This document shows, in pieces, positions 7,349-14,728 of a stretch of 26,048 bases of DNA (its first letter is position 1; each line of letters opens with the position of its first letter). The stretch covers positions 1-26,048 of the forward strand of contig CAZIPA010000029.1 in assembly GCA_964541085.1 (NCBI GenBank). The letters run 5' to 3'. The position numbers were made by a program, and so were the translations under genes. This stretch comes from UBA4644 sp964541085 (lineage in GTDB: Bacteria; Bacillota; Clostridia; Oscillospirales; Butyricicoccaceae). The notes under the pieces are model-generated. The model was not told the DNA's origin. It saw only the letters and a list, made by a program, of their open reading frames with translations, and ran no database searches.

Positions 7349-7984
7349 ATGAAACGAATCGCGGCAGGGGCACTGTGTCTGGTGCTGCTGCTTTCCGGCT
7401 GCGGAGATGCACGGTGTACACCGGCGCAGCTGATGGAGGAATATCAGGATACACTGGCACAGGCCCGCTTTCAGGTGCGAACCTGCGGCGGTTTTGCCTG
7501 TACCTACCGGCTGGAGCTTACGGAGACGGCGGCGGGCTTTTCCGTCACGGTGCTGGAGCCTGCCTCGGTGGCGGGCATACGGGCGGAGATACTGCCGGAC
7601 GGCAGCGCCATCTGCTACGAAGATGTGACGCTGGATACGCTGCTGCCGGAGCCGGGAGGCTATGCGCCGGCGGATGTGCTGCCCGGTCTGCTGCGCCAGC
7701 TGCGGGAGACGATCCCGGCCGGGCTGGGAACGGTGCAGACCACGGCGGGAAAGCGCCTTCAGGCGGAATATCAGACGGTTTTCGCTGACGGCACCCTGTC
7801 GGTCAAACAGCTGCTGCTGCATCCGGAGACACTGTATCCGGAGAGCGCCGAGCTGTATCTGGACGGAGAACTGCTGCTGGCGGTGAAGTTTGAAGAATTT
7901 TCGCTGACCCGGCGGGAACCGGTTGCGTCGGAGCCCCGGCTGTGGTATACTGAAGCTGTCACCGAAGACGCCCTGCGGCCATAG
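7349..7984 (+). CDS. Putative lipoprotein of unknown function
   Basis: I do not recognise this gene. The 211-residue product begins with a lipoprotein signal peptide: MKR, a hydrophobic core, and the lipobox LLSGC with the lipidated Cys at residue 18. The rest looks like an all-beta extracytoplasmic domain (alternating strands such as TYRLELTETAAGFSVTVL) with few cysteines. The strand pattern loosely recalls LolA-fold lipoproteins such as clostridial GerS, but I cannot show homology. I prefer the ATG at 7349, which makes a proper signal peptide, over an in-frame GTG at 7334. It follows the flavoprotein by 52 bases with no terminator between, so they may be cotranscribed. Confidence 0.75.
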   Translation: MKRIAAGALCLVLLLSGCGDARCTPAQLMEEYQDTLAQARFQVRTCGGFACTYRLELTETAAGFSVTVLEPASVAGIRAEILPDGSAICYEDVTLDTLLPEPGGYAPADVLPGLLRQLRETIPAGLGTVQTTAGKRLQAEYQTVFADGTLSVKQLLLHPETLYPESAELYLDGELLLAVKFEEFSLTRREPVASEPRLWYTEAVTEDALRP

Positions 7985-8110
7985 CATGGAATGTGACACG
8001 CCGCGGCATTTCACGGGGTGAAACCTGTAGCCCCATGATTAAAAAGCGTCACCGCGTGGAATGATATGGTTGCGGACTTGTCCGACTTGATTCCTGCGGA
8101 GCGTGATACA

Positions 8111-8497
8111 GTGGAACATCAACCAAATATCGTCAGACGCGGCGAGATCTATTATGCGGATCTCAGTCCGGTGGTAGGCAGCGAGCAGGGCGGGATGCGC
8201 CCGGTGCTGATCGTGCAGAATGATGTGGGCAACCGTTACAGTCCCACCGTCATCGCCGCCGCCATCACATCCCAGCAGAACAAGGCCCGAATGCCCACCC
8301 ATATCGAACTGGAGGCAAGGAGCTTTGGCCTTTCCCGCAATTCCGTGGTGCTGCTGGAACAGATGCGGACGCTGGACAAACGCCGTCTGCGGGACCGCAT
8401 GGGCTGTTTGGATCAGGCGGCCATGGAACGGGTGGATGGCGCGATTGCCATCAGTCTGGGACTTCGTCCCGGGCGGGAAGCTTCAACGGAGGGATAA
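8111..8497 (+). CDS. MazF/EndoA (PemK-like) mRNA interferase toxin
   Basis: The product closely resembles B. subtilis EndoA (NdoA), a ribosome-independent endoribonuclease. It has the RRGEIYYADLSPVVGSEQGG block, the putative catalytic Arg30 in GGMRPVLIVQND and Thr53 in AAAITS, and the LLEQMRTLDKRRL helix. I chose the GTG at 8111 because GGAG lies 9 bases upstream, giving 128 residues. The in-frame ATG at 8066 has no clear Shine-Dalgarno and would add 15 residues. No EndoAI/MazE-like antitoxin is visible next to it: the upstream gene is a lipoprotein, and the downstream gene starts 2 bases after the stop and is membrane-anchored. Family assignment is firm; whether it is toxic here is not known. 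Confidence 0.88.
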   Translation: MEHQPNIVRRGEIYYADLSPVVGSEQGGMRPVLIVQNDVGNRYSPTVIAAAITSQQNKARMPTHIELEARSFGLSRNSVVLLEQMRTLDKRRLRDRMGCLDQAAMERVDGAIAISLGLRPGREASTEG

Positions 8498-8498
8498 T

Positions 8499-9110
8499 GT
8501 GAAAGAAAAAAAGTGGGGAATCCGGATCATCTGCGTGCTGACGGGCCTGCTGATGGCCATCGGATGCTTTGCCATTGCGGCGGAATACGGTAGCCAGAGC
8601 GACCCGTTGGTCACGCTGAGCTACATAAATGAGGTTCTGCTGCCGGAGACAAAAGCCGAATTGGACGCAAAAATCAGTCAGACCGTCAGCGATTATGACC
8701 AGACCTTGCAGCAGCAGACCGGTGCGCTGGAGGACTATGTGGACGGACAGCTGAGAAATTATGCCTCCGGCCAGGTGGACAGCAGTCTCATCGACCAGAT
8801 CGCCGCTGCCGTGGTGCAGCAGATGGGCGGCACGACGGCCTCCAACAGCGCCAGCTGGTCTGTGGTGCAGATTCCTGCGGGCGCGCAGGTGTCCTGCGGC
8901 GTGGGCTGCCAGATCATTCTGCGTTCCGGCACGGCGGTATGTGTGGCAGCCGGCACTCCGGGGCTGGTGGACCTGAGCGATGCGGAATCGCTGAACAACG
9001 GTCAGGCCATGACCGCCAATCATCTCTATCTGGTAAACACCGAGGGCCGGGGCTTTTCCTCCGCCCAGGGCTGCTCCGTGCTGATTGCCGGAGACTACAC
9101 CGTTTCCTGA
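8499..9110 (+). CDS. Membrane-anchored coiled-coil protein, unknown function
   Basis: I do not recognise this gene. The GTG at 8499 follows a GGAGGG Shine-Dalgarno 5 bases upstream that lies inside the end of the mazF-like gene, so the pair is probably coupled. The 203-residue product has a basic start (MKEKKW) and one N-terminal hydrophobic helix or signal sequence (about residues 8-28). A polar helical, probably coiled-coil stretch (about 45-110) and a beta-rich C-terminal domain with four cysteines (about 120-203) follow. The C-terminal pattern of a Gly-rich strand, then a loop and a final IAGDYTV strand, recalls small domains in clostridial surface proteins, from memory only. Its position behind mazF suggests co-expression, not a proven functional link. 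Confidence 0.7.
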   Translation: MKEKKWGIRIICVLTGLLMAIGCFAIAAEYGSQSDPLVTLSYINEVLLPETKAELDAKISQTVSDYDQTLQQQTGALEDYVDGQLRNYASGQVDSSLIDQIAAAVVQQMGGTTASNSASWSVVQIPAGAQVSCGVGCQIILRSGTAVCVAAGTPGLVDLSDAESLNNGQAMTANHLYLVNTEGRGFSSAQGCSVLIAGDYTVS

Positions 9111-9153
9111 AGAAAATCAAAGGTGACACGCCTCTTTAATAAAGAAAAGGGGG

Positions 9154-9606
9154 ATGGGCTTGCAGGAGCAATTTATGCGTCTGGCGCTAGAACAGGCCCA
9201 GCTGGCCCGGGCACTGGGCGAGGTGCCGGTGGGCTGTGTAATTGTAAAGGGCGGTCAGGTGATCGGACGGGGCTATAATCGCCGGGAAACGGACAAAACC
9301 GTGCTGGGCCATGCGGAGCTGATGGCCATGCAGCAGGCGGAACAGGCGCTGGGAGACTGGCGGCTCACCGGCTGTACCCTGTATGTGACGCTGGAGCCCT
9401 GCCCCATGTGCGCCGGAGCGCTGCTCAATGCCCGGCCCGAGGCCGTGGTTTACGGTGCCACCGACCCGGTGTTTGGTGCCTGCGGCGGCGTGATGAACCT
9501 GTTTGAAGAGGCATTCGGCGTTCGTCCCCGCCTGTATAAGGGCATACTGGCGGAAGAATGTGCCGGACTGCTGCGGGATTTTTTCGCGCAGCTGCGAAAA
9601 AAATAA
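9154..9606 (+). CDS. tadA: tRNA-specific adenosine deaminase
   Basis: TadA converts adenosine 34 to inosine in the anticodon of tRNA-Arg(ACG), an essential wobble modification in the cytoplasm. The 150-residue product has both zinc/catalytic motifs of the cytidine deaminase fold: HAE (residues 53-55, Glu as proton shuttle) and PCPMC (82-86). The LGEVPVGCVIV and C-terminal DFF segments are typical. The start is ambiguous. The ATG at 9154 abuts the AAGGGGG Shine-Dalgarno with no spacing, a TTG at 9160 would have 6 bases, and an ATG at 9175 would follow CAGGAG by 7. A strong terminator follows, so it is probably the last gene of its transcript. Confidence 0.94.
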   Translation: MGLQEQFMRLALEQAQLARALGEVPVGCVIVKGGQVIGRGYNRRETDKTVLGHAELMAMQQAEQALGDWRLTGCTLYVTLEPCPMCAGALLNARPEAVVYGATDPVFGACGGVMNLFEEAFGVRPRLYKGILAEECAGLLRDFFAQLRKK

Positions 9607-9623
9607 TCCATATCTGCGCAAAC

Positions 9624-9651
9624 TGAGACAGCGGAAGCTGTCTCTTTTTTT
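9624..9651 (+). terminator. Rho-independent terminator after tadA
   Basis: A perfect 8-bp stem (GAGACAGC at 9625-9632, GCTGTCTC at 9637-9644) with a GGAA tetraloop is followed by seven T residues (9645-9651). The last two bases of the T tract are also the first two of a TTAGCACTC sequence identical to a CIRCE half-site. Confidence 0.93.
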
Positions 9652-9724
9652 AGCACTCCGGCGCGAGAGGAGAAAGCTCTGACGAAAAGTTACCAGTTTG
9701 TTCACATCTTTTTTGGAAAAAGGG

Positions 9725-9752
9725 TTGACATTCGGGGAAAAAGTGGTAAGCT
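9725..9752 (+). promoter_or_regulatory. Sigma-A-like promoter of the hrcA operon
   Basis: A consensus TTGACA (9725-9730) is followed after 16 bases by TAAGCT (9747-9752), immediately upstream of the CIRCE operator. The -10 match is weak, but the arrangement is the usual one for class I heat-shock operons, where HrcA blocks initiation from just downstream of the -10 box. Confidence 0.7.
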
Positions 9753-9756
9753 ATGT

Positions 9757-9783
9757 TTAGCACTCGGAGATGATGAGTGCTAA
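9757..9783 (+). promoter_or_regulatory. CIRCE operator (HrcA binding site)
   Basis: A perfect match to the CIRCE consensus: TTAGCACTC (9757-9765), nine bases, GAGTGCTAA (9775-9783). It lies just downstream of the -10 box and 21 bases before the hrcA start. HrcA, encoded directly downstream, binds this site and represses the operon until heat or misfolded protein titrates GroE away. This means hrcA is autoregulated. Confidence 0.97.
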
Positions 9784-9804
9784 AAAATGAAAGGAGGAGA
9801 GCCT

Positions 9805-10881
9805 GTGGAGCTTCCGGAGAGAAAACGAAGGATTCTGAAGGCCATTGTGGAAAGCTATATTGACACGGCAGAGCCTGTGGGCTCCAAAACGCTGGCAGAC
9901 AGCTTTGACACACCCATCTCCTCCGCAACCATCCGCAACGAGATGAGCGAGCTGGAGGAGCTGGGCTATCTGGAAAAGCCCCATGTGTCCGCCGGACGCA
10001 TTCCTTCCTTTGCGGCCTATCGCCTCTATGTGAACGAGCTGATGGAGCAGACCCGGGTGGCCAGCAACGAGCTGGAGGCCATGCGTCTGATGATGGAGGC
10101 CAAGATGAAGGAGATCGGCAATATCATGGTCTCCGCCTCCAAGGTCATCGGCGAAATGACCCAGCACACGGCAGTGTCCATGATTTCCCGCAAGGGCGGC
10201 GACCGGGTGAAAAAATGCGAACTCATCACGGTGGATCAGGGCAGAAGCTATGCGGTGGTGCTTGTCACCGGCAGCGATGTGAAAAACAAAATGTTGCGGC
10301 TTCAGGAGCCGGTAGACCCCTCTACGGCCGCCATGCTGTCTGCGGCGCTGAATATGGCCATTGAACAGAATCAGCTGGAGCAGCTTTTGACCTCGGTGGC
10401 ACAGGGCATGGGCGAGAATTCTCAGGTGTGCCGCATGACCGCCGAAATTCTGGAGTTTATCCGCACCACAGAGGCGGGAGACCGTCCGGAGGTGTATATC
10501 GACGGTGCGGCGAGACTGCTGGACAACCGGGAGTTTCAGAATACCGGCCGGGCCCGGGAGCTGCTGGAATACTTCTCCGACCGGAGCCGGGTGGGCGAGC
10601 TGCTGGAAACGGCGGACGGAAGTCCCATCAATGTGCGCATCGGGCCGGAGCTTCAGGATCCCAGTATGCGGGATGCGGGACTGGTATTTACCAGCTATGA
10701 TATTGACCAGAACACCAAGGGCATCGTGGGCATCATTGCCCCGGCCAGAATGGATTATGCCGATGTGTGCGCAAAGCTGGCGGCCTTTACACAGGCCATC
10801 CGCAGCGTCATGGGTCGGCCTGTGAAACAACTAAAGGATGCAGGTGAGAACGACGATGAGCGAAGAAAAGAAAACGCCTGA
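9805..10881 (+). CDS. hrcA: Heat-inducible transcription repressor HrcA
   Basis: HrcA represses class I heat-shock genes by binding CIRCE. The product has the N-terminal winged-helix domain (ERKRRILKAIVESYI, then GSKTL, then SSATIRNEMSELEELGYLEKPHVSAGRIPS interrupted here for brevity by domain labels: helix-turn-helix and wing, residues about 5-70), and the C-terminal GAF-like dimer domain. I chose the GTG at 9805, which has AAAGGAGG 7 bases upstream and gives 358 residues with the typical VELPERK start. The in-frame ATG at 9787 precedes that Shine-Dalgarno and is probably not used. The 3' end overlaps grpE by 26 bases. First gene of hrcA-grpE-dnaK-dnaJ. Confidence 0.95.
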   Translation: MELPERKRRILKAIVESYIDTAEPVGSKTLADSFDTPISSATIRNEMSELEELGYLEKPHVSAGRIPSFAAYRLYVNELMEQTRVASNELEAMRLMMEAKMKEIGNIMVSASKVIGEMTQHTAVSMISRKGGDRVKKCELITVDQGRSYAVVLVTGSDVKNKMLRLQEPVDPSTAAMLSAALNMAIEQNQLEQLLTSVAQGMGENSQVCRMTAEILEFIRTTEAGDRPEVYIDGAARLLDNREFQNTGRARELLEYFSDRSRVGELLETADGSPINVRIGPELQDPSMRDAGLVFTSYDIDQNTKGIVGIIAPARMDYADVCAKLAAFTQAIRSVMGRPVKQLKDAGENDDERRKENA

Positions 10882-11428
10882 GGTTCAGGAAGCGCAGCCC
10901 GCAGCGGCAGCGCCGGAGCAGCAGCCTCAGCAGCCGGAAACGGAAGCTGCCAAAACCAGAGGCAAGGAAAAAGCAGACAAAAAGCACACGGCAAGGCTGG
11001 AGGAAAAGATTCACCAGCTGGAAGAGGAAGCCGCAAAAAAGGCGGAAACCTATATGCGGGTGCTGGCGGAATATGACAACTTCCGCAAGCGTACCCAGAA
11101 GGAGCGGGAAAACACCTATCAGGATGCGCAGATCAGCACCATCGGTCTGCTGCTGCCGGTGCTGGACAATCTGGAACGGGCCGCAGCCGCTGCCGAAGCG
11201 GATGAGGGCGTCCGGATGATTCTCAAGCAGTTTCAGGATATCCTGACCAAGTGTGGCGTGGCCGAGTGCGGAAAAGAGGGCGAGGCCTTCGATCCCAACT
11301 TCCATAATGCGGTGCTTCATCAGGAGGGCGAGGGCAGCGGAGACGCGGTGATCGCACAGGTGCTGCAAAAGGGCTACACCCTGAATGGCCGCCTGATCCG
11401 TCCCGCCATGGTGAAAACCACCGACTGA
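10856..11428 (+). CDS. grpE: Nucleotide exchange factor GrpE
   Basis: GrpE releases ADP from DnaK to reset the chaperone cycle. The 190-residue product has a low-complexity Gln/Pro/Ala-rich N-terminal tail (about 1-45) and the long dimerising helix with AEYDNFRKRTQKERE (about 80-94). The C-terminal beta domain contains FDPNFHNAVLH and ends in NGRLIRPAMVKT. The ATG at 10856 has AGGTGAG 7 bases upstream. It starts inside the 3' end of hrcA, so translation is probably coupled. An in-frame ATG at 10838 lacks a better ribosome site. Confidence 0.96.
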   Translation: MSEEKKTPEVQEAQPAAAAPEQQPQQPETEAAKTRGKEKADKKHTARLEEKIHQLEEEAAKKAETYMRVLAEYDNFRKRTQKERENTYQDAQISTIGLLLPVLDNLERAAAAAEADEGVRMILKQFQDILTKCGVAECGKEGEAFDPNFHNAVLHQEGEGSGDAVIAQVLQKGYTLNGRLIRPAMVKTTD

Positions 11429-11441
11429 GCAAATGTGTGAA

Positions 11442-11457
11442 AACCCCCTTTCGGGTT
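11442..11457 (+). other. Short hairpin between grpE and dnaK
   Basis: AACCC (11442-11446) can pair with GGGTT (11453-11457) over a six-base loop, followed by an A-rich leader and the dnaK ribosome site (GGAGGAA). There is no U tract, so it is not a standard terminator. It may shape RNA stability in the 77-base grpE-dnaK spacer. I see no CIRCE or clear promoter in this spacer. Confidence 0.35.
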
Positions 11458-11505
11458 CATGATAAAATAAAAAATAACGAATAGATTTTATGGAGGAACT
11501 TATTT

Positions 11506-13356
11506 ATGGCTAAGATTATCGGTATTGACCTGGGTACTACAAACTCCTGTGTGGCCGTCATCGAGGGCGGCGAGCCTGTTGTGATCCCCAACGCCGAAGG
11601 CGCTCGGACGACGCCTTCCGTGGTTGCCTTCTCCAAGACCGGAGAGCGCATGGTGGGTCAGGTTGCAAAGCGTCAGGCTGTCTCCAACCCCCAGCGCACC
11701 ATCAGCTCCATCAAGCGGCAGATGGGTACCGACCACAAGACGGAGATCGACGGCAAGAGCTATACGCCCCAGGAAATCTCCGCAATGATTCTGCAAAAGC
11801 TGAAGACCGACGCCGAAGCTTATCTGGGCGACCGGGTGACGGAGGCTGTCATCACCGTTCCCGCTTACTTCACCGACGCACAGCGTCAGGCCACCAAGGA
11901 TGCCGGTAAGATCGCCGGTCTGGATGTAAAGCGCATCATCAACGAGCCCACGGCCGCTGCGCTGGCCTATGGCATGGACAAGGAATCCGAGCAGAAGGTC
12001 ATGGTTTACGACCTGGGCGGCGGTACCTTCGATGTGTCCCTGCTGAACATCGGTGACGGCACCATCGAGGTTCTGGCTACCGCCGGCAACAACCGTCTGG
12101 GCGGCGATGACTTTGATGATCGCATCGTGCAGTGGATGCTGTCCGAGTTCCGCAAGGATCAGGGCGTGGATCTGTCCGGCGACCGGATGGCCATGCAGCG
12201 TCTGAAGGAAGCCGCCGAAAAGGCCAAGATTGAGCTGTCCGGCGTGACCTCCAGCAACATCAATCTGCCCTATATCTTCGCCGATGCCAACGGCAGCCGC
12301 CATCTGGATCTGACCCTGACCCGTGCCAAGTTTGACGAGCTGACCCGAGATCTGGTGGAAGCCACCACCGGCCCCGTGCGTCAGGTGCTCAGCGATTCCG
12401 GCGTCAGCACCTCTGAGATCGCCAAGGTTCTGCTGGTGGGCGGCTCCAGCCGTATCCCCGCCGTGCAGGAGGCCGTGAAGAAGATCACCGGCAAGGAAGG
12501 CTTCAAGGGCATCAACCCCGACGAGTGCGTGGCCATGGGCGCTGCCATTCAGGGCGGCGTGCTGGGCGGCGAGGTGAAGGACCTGCTGCTGCTGGATGTT
12601 ACACCTCTGAGCCTGGGCATCGAGACGCTGGGCGGTGTCTGCACCCGCATCATCGAGCGCAACACCACCATCCCCACCAACAAGAAGCAGATTTTCTCCA
12701 CCGCTGCCGACGGCCAGACCTCTGTTGAGATCCATGTGCTGCAGGGCGAGCGTGAGATGGCTGCCGGCAACAAGACCCTGGGCAAGTTCCATCTGGACGG
12801 CATTCCCGCCGCGCCCCGCGGTGTGCCTCAGATCGAGGTGGCCTTTGATATCGACTCCAACGGCATCGTGAATGTGTCCGCCAAGGATCTGGGCACCGGC
12901 AAGGAGCAGAAGATCACCATCACCTCCTCCACCAATATGTCCAAGGAAGACATTGACAAGGCCGTGCAGGATGCTGAACGGTTTGCCGCCGAGGACAAGA
13001 AGAACAAGGAAGCCGTGGATGTGCGCAACGAGGCCGAGAGCCTGGTCTACCAGACTGAAAAGTCTCTGGGTGAGCTGGGCGACAAGATCTCCGCTGAGGA
13101 AAAGGCCAATGTGGAGGCTGCCTGCGGCAAGCTGAAGGAGACGCTGAAGGGCACCGATGTGGAAGCCATCAAGGCCGACACCGAGGCCGTGAAGCAGGCA
13201 TTCTATGCCGTGGCCGAGAAGATGTATGCCCAGTCTGCGGCCGCACAGGGCGCAGAGGGAGCCGCCGCCGGTCAGGCTGGAGCCCAGCAGGGTGCCAACG
13301 GCGAAACCGTTTACGACGCGGATTATAAAGTTGTGGACGAGGACGAAAAGAAATAA
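11506..13356 (+). CDS. dnaK: Molecular chaperone DnaK (Hsp70)
   Basis: DnaK binds exposed hydrophobic peptide segments in ATP-controlled cycles with DnaJ and GrpE. The 616-residue product has the canonical nucleotide-binding start IIGIDLGTTNSC (residues 4-15), the phosphate motif VYDLGGGTFDVS, the adenosine motif LLVGGSSRIPAVQ, and the linker DLLLLDVTPLSLGIET before the substrate-binding domain. The C-terminal lid ends in an Ala/Gly/Gln-rich tail and an acidic end (VVDEDEKK). It has the shorter nucleotide-binding domain usual in Gram-positives. Codon choice is biased compared with neighbours (frequent gtt, gct, aag), as expected for a highly expressed gene. A 645-residue antisense open frame over this gene is a shadow. 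Confidence 0.98.
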   Translation: MAKIIGIDLGTTNSCVAVIEGGEPVVIPNAEGARTTPSVVAFSKTGERMVGQVAKRQAVSNPQRTISSIKRQMGTDHKTEIDGKSYTPQEISAMILQKLKTDAEAYLGDRVTEAVITVPAYFTDAQRQATKDAGKIAGLDVKRIINEPTAAALAYGMDKESEQKVMVYDLGGGTFDVSLLNIGDGTIEVLATAGNNRLGGDDFDDRIVQWMLSEFRKDQGVDLSGDRMAMQRLKEAAEKAKIELSGVTSSNINLPYIFADANGSRHLDLTLTRAKFDELTRDLVEATTGPVRQVLSDSGVSTSEIAKVLLVGGSSRIPAVQEAVKKITGKEGFKGINPDECVAMGAAIQGGVLGGEVKDLLLLDVTPLSLGIETLGGVCTRIIERNTTIPTNKKQIFSTAADGQTSVEIHVLQGEREMAAGNKTLGKFHLDGIPAAPRGVPQIEVAFDIDSNGIVNVSAKDLGTGKEQKITITSSTNMSKEDIDKAVQDAERFAAEDKKNKEAVDVRNEAESLVYQTEKSLGELGDKISAEEKANVEAACGKLKETLKGTDVEAIKADTEAVKQAFYAVAEKMYAQSAAAQGAEGAAAGQAGAQQGANGETVYDADYKVVDEDEKK

Positions 13357-13378
13357 TTGATCGCAGGCGATTTGGCGC

Positions 13379-13398
13379 GGCGGGGCTTTTGCCCCGCC
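13379..13398 (+). other. Strong GC hairpin between dnaK and dnaJ
   Basis: A perfect 8-bp stem, GGCGGGGC (13379-13386) with GCCCCGCC (13391-13398), closes on a TTTT loop. No T tract follows, so full termination is unlikely. It lies between the dnaK stop and the dnaJ ribosome site and may stabilise the dnaK message or reduce readthrough so that dnaK is made in excess over dnaJ. Confidence 0.65.
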
Positions 13399-13437
13399 AT
13401 CCGCCTGTATATTACACAGTAGGAGAAGAGCAGACAT

Positions 13438-14595
13438 ATGGCGGAACAGCGCGATTTATATGAGATTCTGGAGCTCCAGAAGGGGGCTTCGGAGGACGAG
13501 ATCAAAAAGGCCTACCGTCGGCTGGCCAAGAAATACCATCCGGATCTGAATCCCGGTGACAAAACCGCCGAGCAGAAGATGAAAGAGGCCAACGGGGCCT
13601 ACGAGATTTTGTCCGATGCGGAAAAAAAGGCCCGCTACGACCAGTTCGGCTTTGCGGGCATTGATCCCAATTATGCCGGTGGACAGGGCGGCGCAGGCGG
13701 CTTTGGCGGCTTTCAGGATTTTGATCTGGGCGATATTTTCGGCTCCATGTTCGGCGGCGGCTTTGGCGGCAGCACCCAGCGGGGGCGCAGCGGCCCGAGA
13801 AAGGGCGAAACCCTGCGGATTTCCCTTCAGCTGACCTTTGAAGAGGCAGTGTTCGGCTGCGAAAAGAGCGTCAGCGTCACCCGTGACGAGGCGTGTAAGG
13901 ATTGCGGCGGTACCGGCGCGAAAAAGGGAACTCAGCCGGAGACCTGTCCGGTCTGCCGCGGCACCGGTCAGGTAAAGTCTACCCAGCGCACGCCCTTCGG
14001 CGTATTTTCCAGCAGCAGTCCCTGTCAGAACTGCCGGGGCACGGGCCGGATTATCAAGGAGCCCTGCCACAGCTGCAACGGCGCGGGCCGGGTGCGTAAG
14101 AGCCGCACCATCAAGGTGAGCATTCCCGCCGGTATCGACGACGGCCAGACCATCTCTCTCCGGGGCGAGGGCAACGGCGGCGTACAGGGCGGGCCTGCGG
14201 GCGATCTGTATGTGACGGTTTCCGTGCGGGAGCATAAAATCTTCCAGCGGGACGGTCAGGATATTCTGCTGGAAATGCCCGTTTCCTTTGTACAGGCCAC
14301 GCTGGGCGCAACCATTACCGTTCCCACAGTGGACGGCAAGGTGGAATATGAGATTCCCGAGGGCACCCAGACCGGAACGGTTTTCCGTCTGCGGGGCAAG
14401 GGCGTTCCCAATGTCAACGGCCGGGGCCGGGGCGACCAGTATGTCAAGGTCAATGTGGAGATTCCCAAAGACCTGAACCATGAGCAGAAGGAGCTGCTGC
14501 GGAAGTTCGAGGAGAGCACCGGCGACAGCTGCTATGCCCAGCGCAAGGGCTTCTTCAAAAAGATGAAGGACCTGTTCAAGGACACGAAAAACTGA
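13438..14595 (+). CDS. dnaJ: Co-chaperone DnaJ (Hsp40, type I)
   Basis: DnaJ stimulates DnaK ATPase activity and delivers substrates. The 385-residue product is a complete type I protein. It has a J domain (residues about 5-70) with HPD at 34-36, a Gly/Phe-rich linker (about 75-115), and a zinc domain with four intact CxxCxGxG repeats (CKDCGGTG, CPVCRGTG, CQNCRGTG, CHSCNGAG). Two beta domains for substrate binding follow. The ATG at 13438 follows AGGAGAAGAG. It is the last gene of the heat-shock operon and is followed by a strong terminator. Confidence 0.97.
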   Translation: MAEQRDLYEILELQKGASEDEIKKAYRRLAKKYHPDLNPGDKTAEQKMKEANGAYEILSDAEKKARYDQFGFAGIDPNYAGGQGGAGGFGGFQDFDLGDIFGSMFGGGFGGSTQRGRSGPRKGETLRISLQLTFEEAVFGCEKSVSVTRDEACKDCGGTGAKKGTQPETCPVCRGTGQVKSTQRTPFGVFSSSSPCQNCRGTGRIIKEPCHSCNGAGRVRKSRTIKVSIPAGIDDGQTISLRGEGNGGVQGGPAGDLYVTVSVREHKIFQRDGQDILLEMPVSFVQATLGATITVPTVDGKVEYEIPEGTQTGTVFRLRGKGVPNVNGRGRGDQYVKVNVEIPKDLNHEQKELLRKFEESTGDSCYAQRKGFFKKMKDLFKDTKN

Positions 14596-14601
14596 ATCAG
14601 C

Positions 14602-14632
14602 AAGGCTCTGCCGGGTCAGGCAGAGCCTTTTT
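14602..14632 (+). terminator. Rho-independent terminator of the hrcA-grpE-dnaK-dnaJ operon
   Basis: A perfect 9-bp stem (GGCTCTGCC at 14604-14612, GGCAGAGCC at 14619-14627), a six-base loop and TTTTT (14628-14632) lie seven bases after the dnaJ stop. Confidence 0.95.
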
Positions 14633-14662
14633 CGGCGCATAAAAGGCACATAAAAATGAGGT

Positions 14663-14691
14663 TTGACAGCGGCCTGATTTTCGGATAAACT
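14663..14691 (+). promoter_or_regulatory. Sigma-A-like promoter of the topoisomerase operon
   Basis: TTGACA (14663-14668) and TAAACT (14686-14691) are separated by 17 bases. They lie 31 bases downstream of the dnaJ terminator and 38 bases before the B-subunit start, so the topoisomerase pair has its own vegetative promoter. Confidence 0.8.
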
Positions 14692-14728
14692 ATATTAGTT
14701 GTGAGCATGAACGAAAAGGAGGAGTTCC

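Noticed and set aside
11500..13437. A 645-codon open frame antisense to dnaK
   Set aside because: It mirrors dnaK codon structure, has no ribosome site, and its translation is Gly/His/Leu low-complexity with no family resemblance. It is a GC-driven shadow frame.
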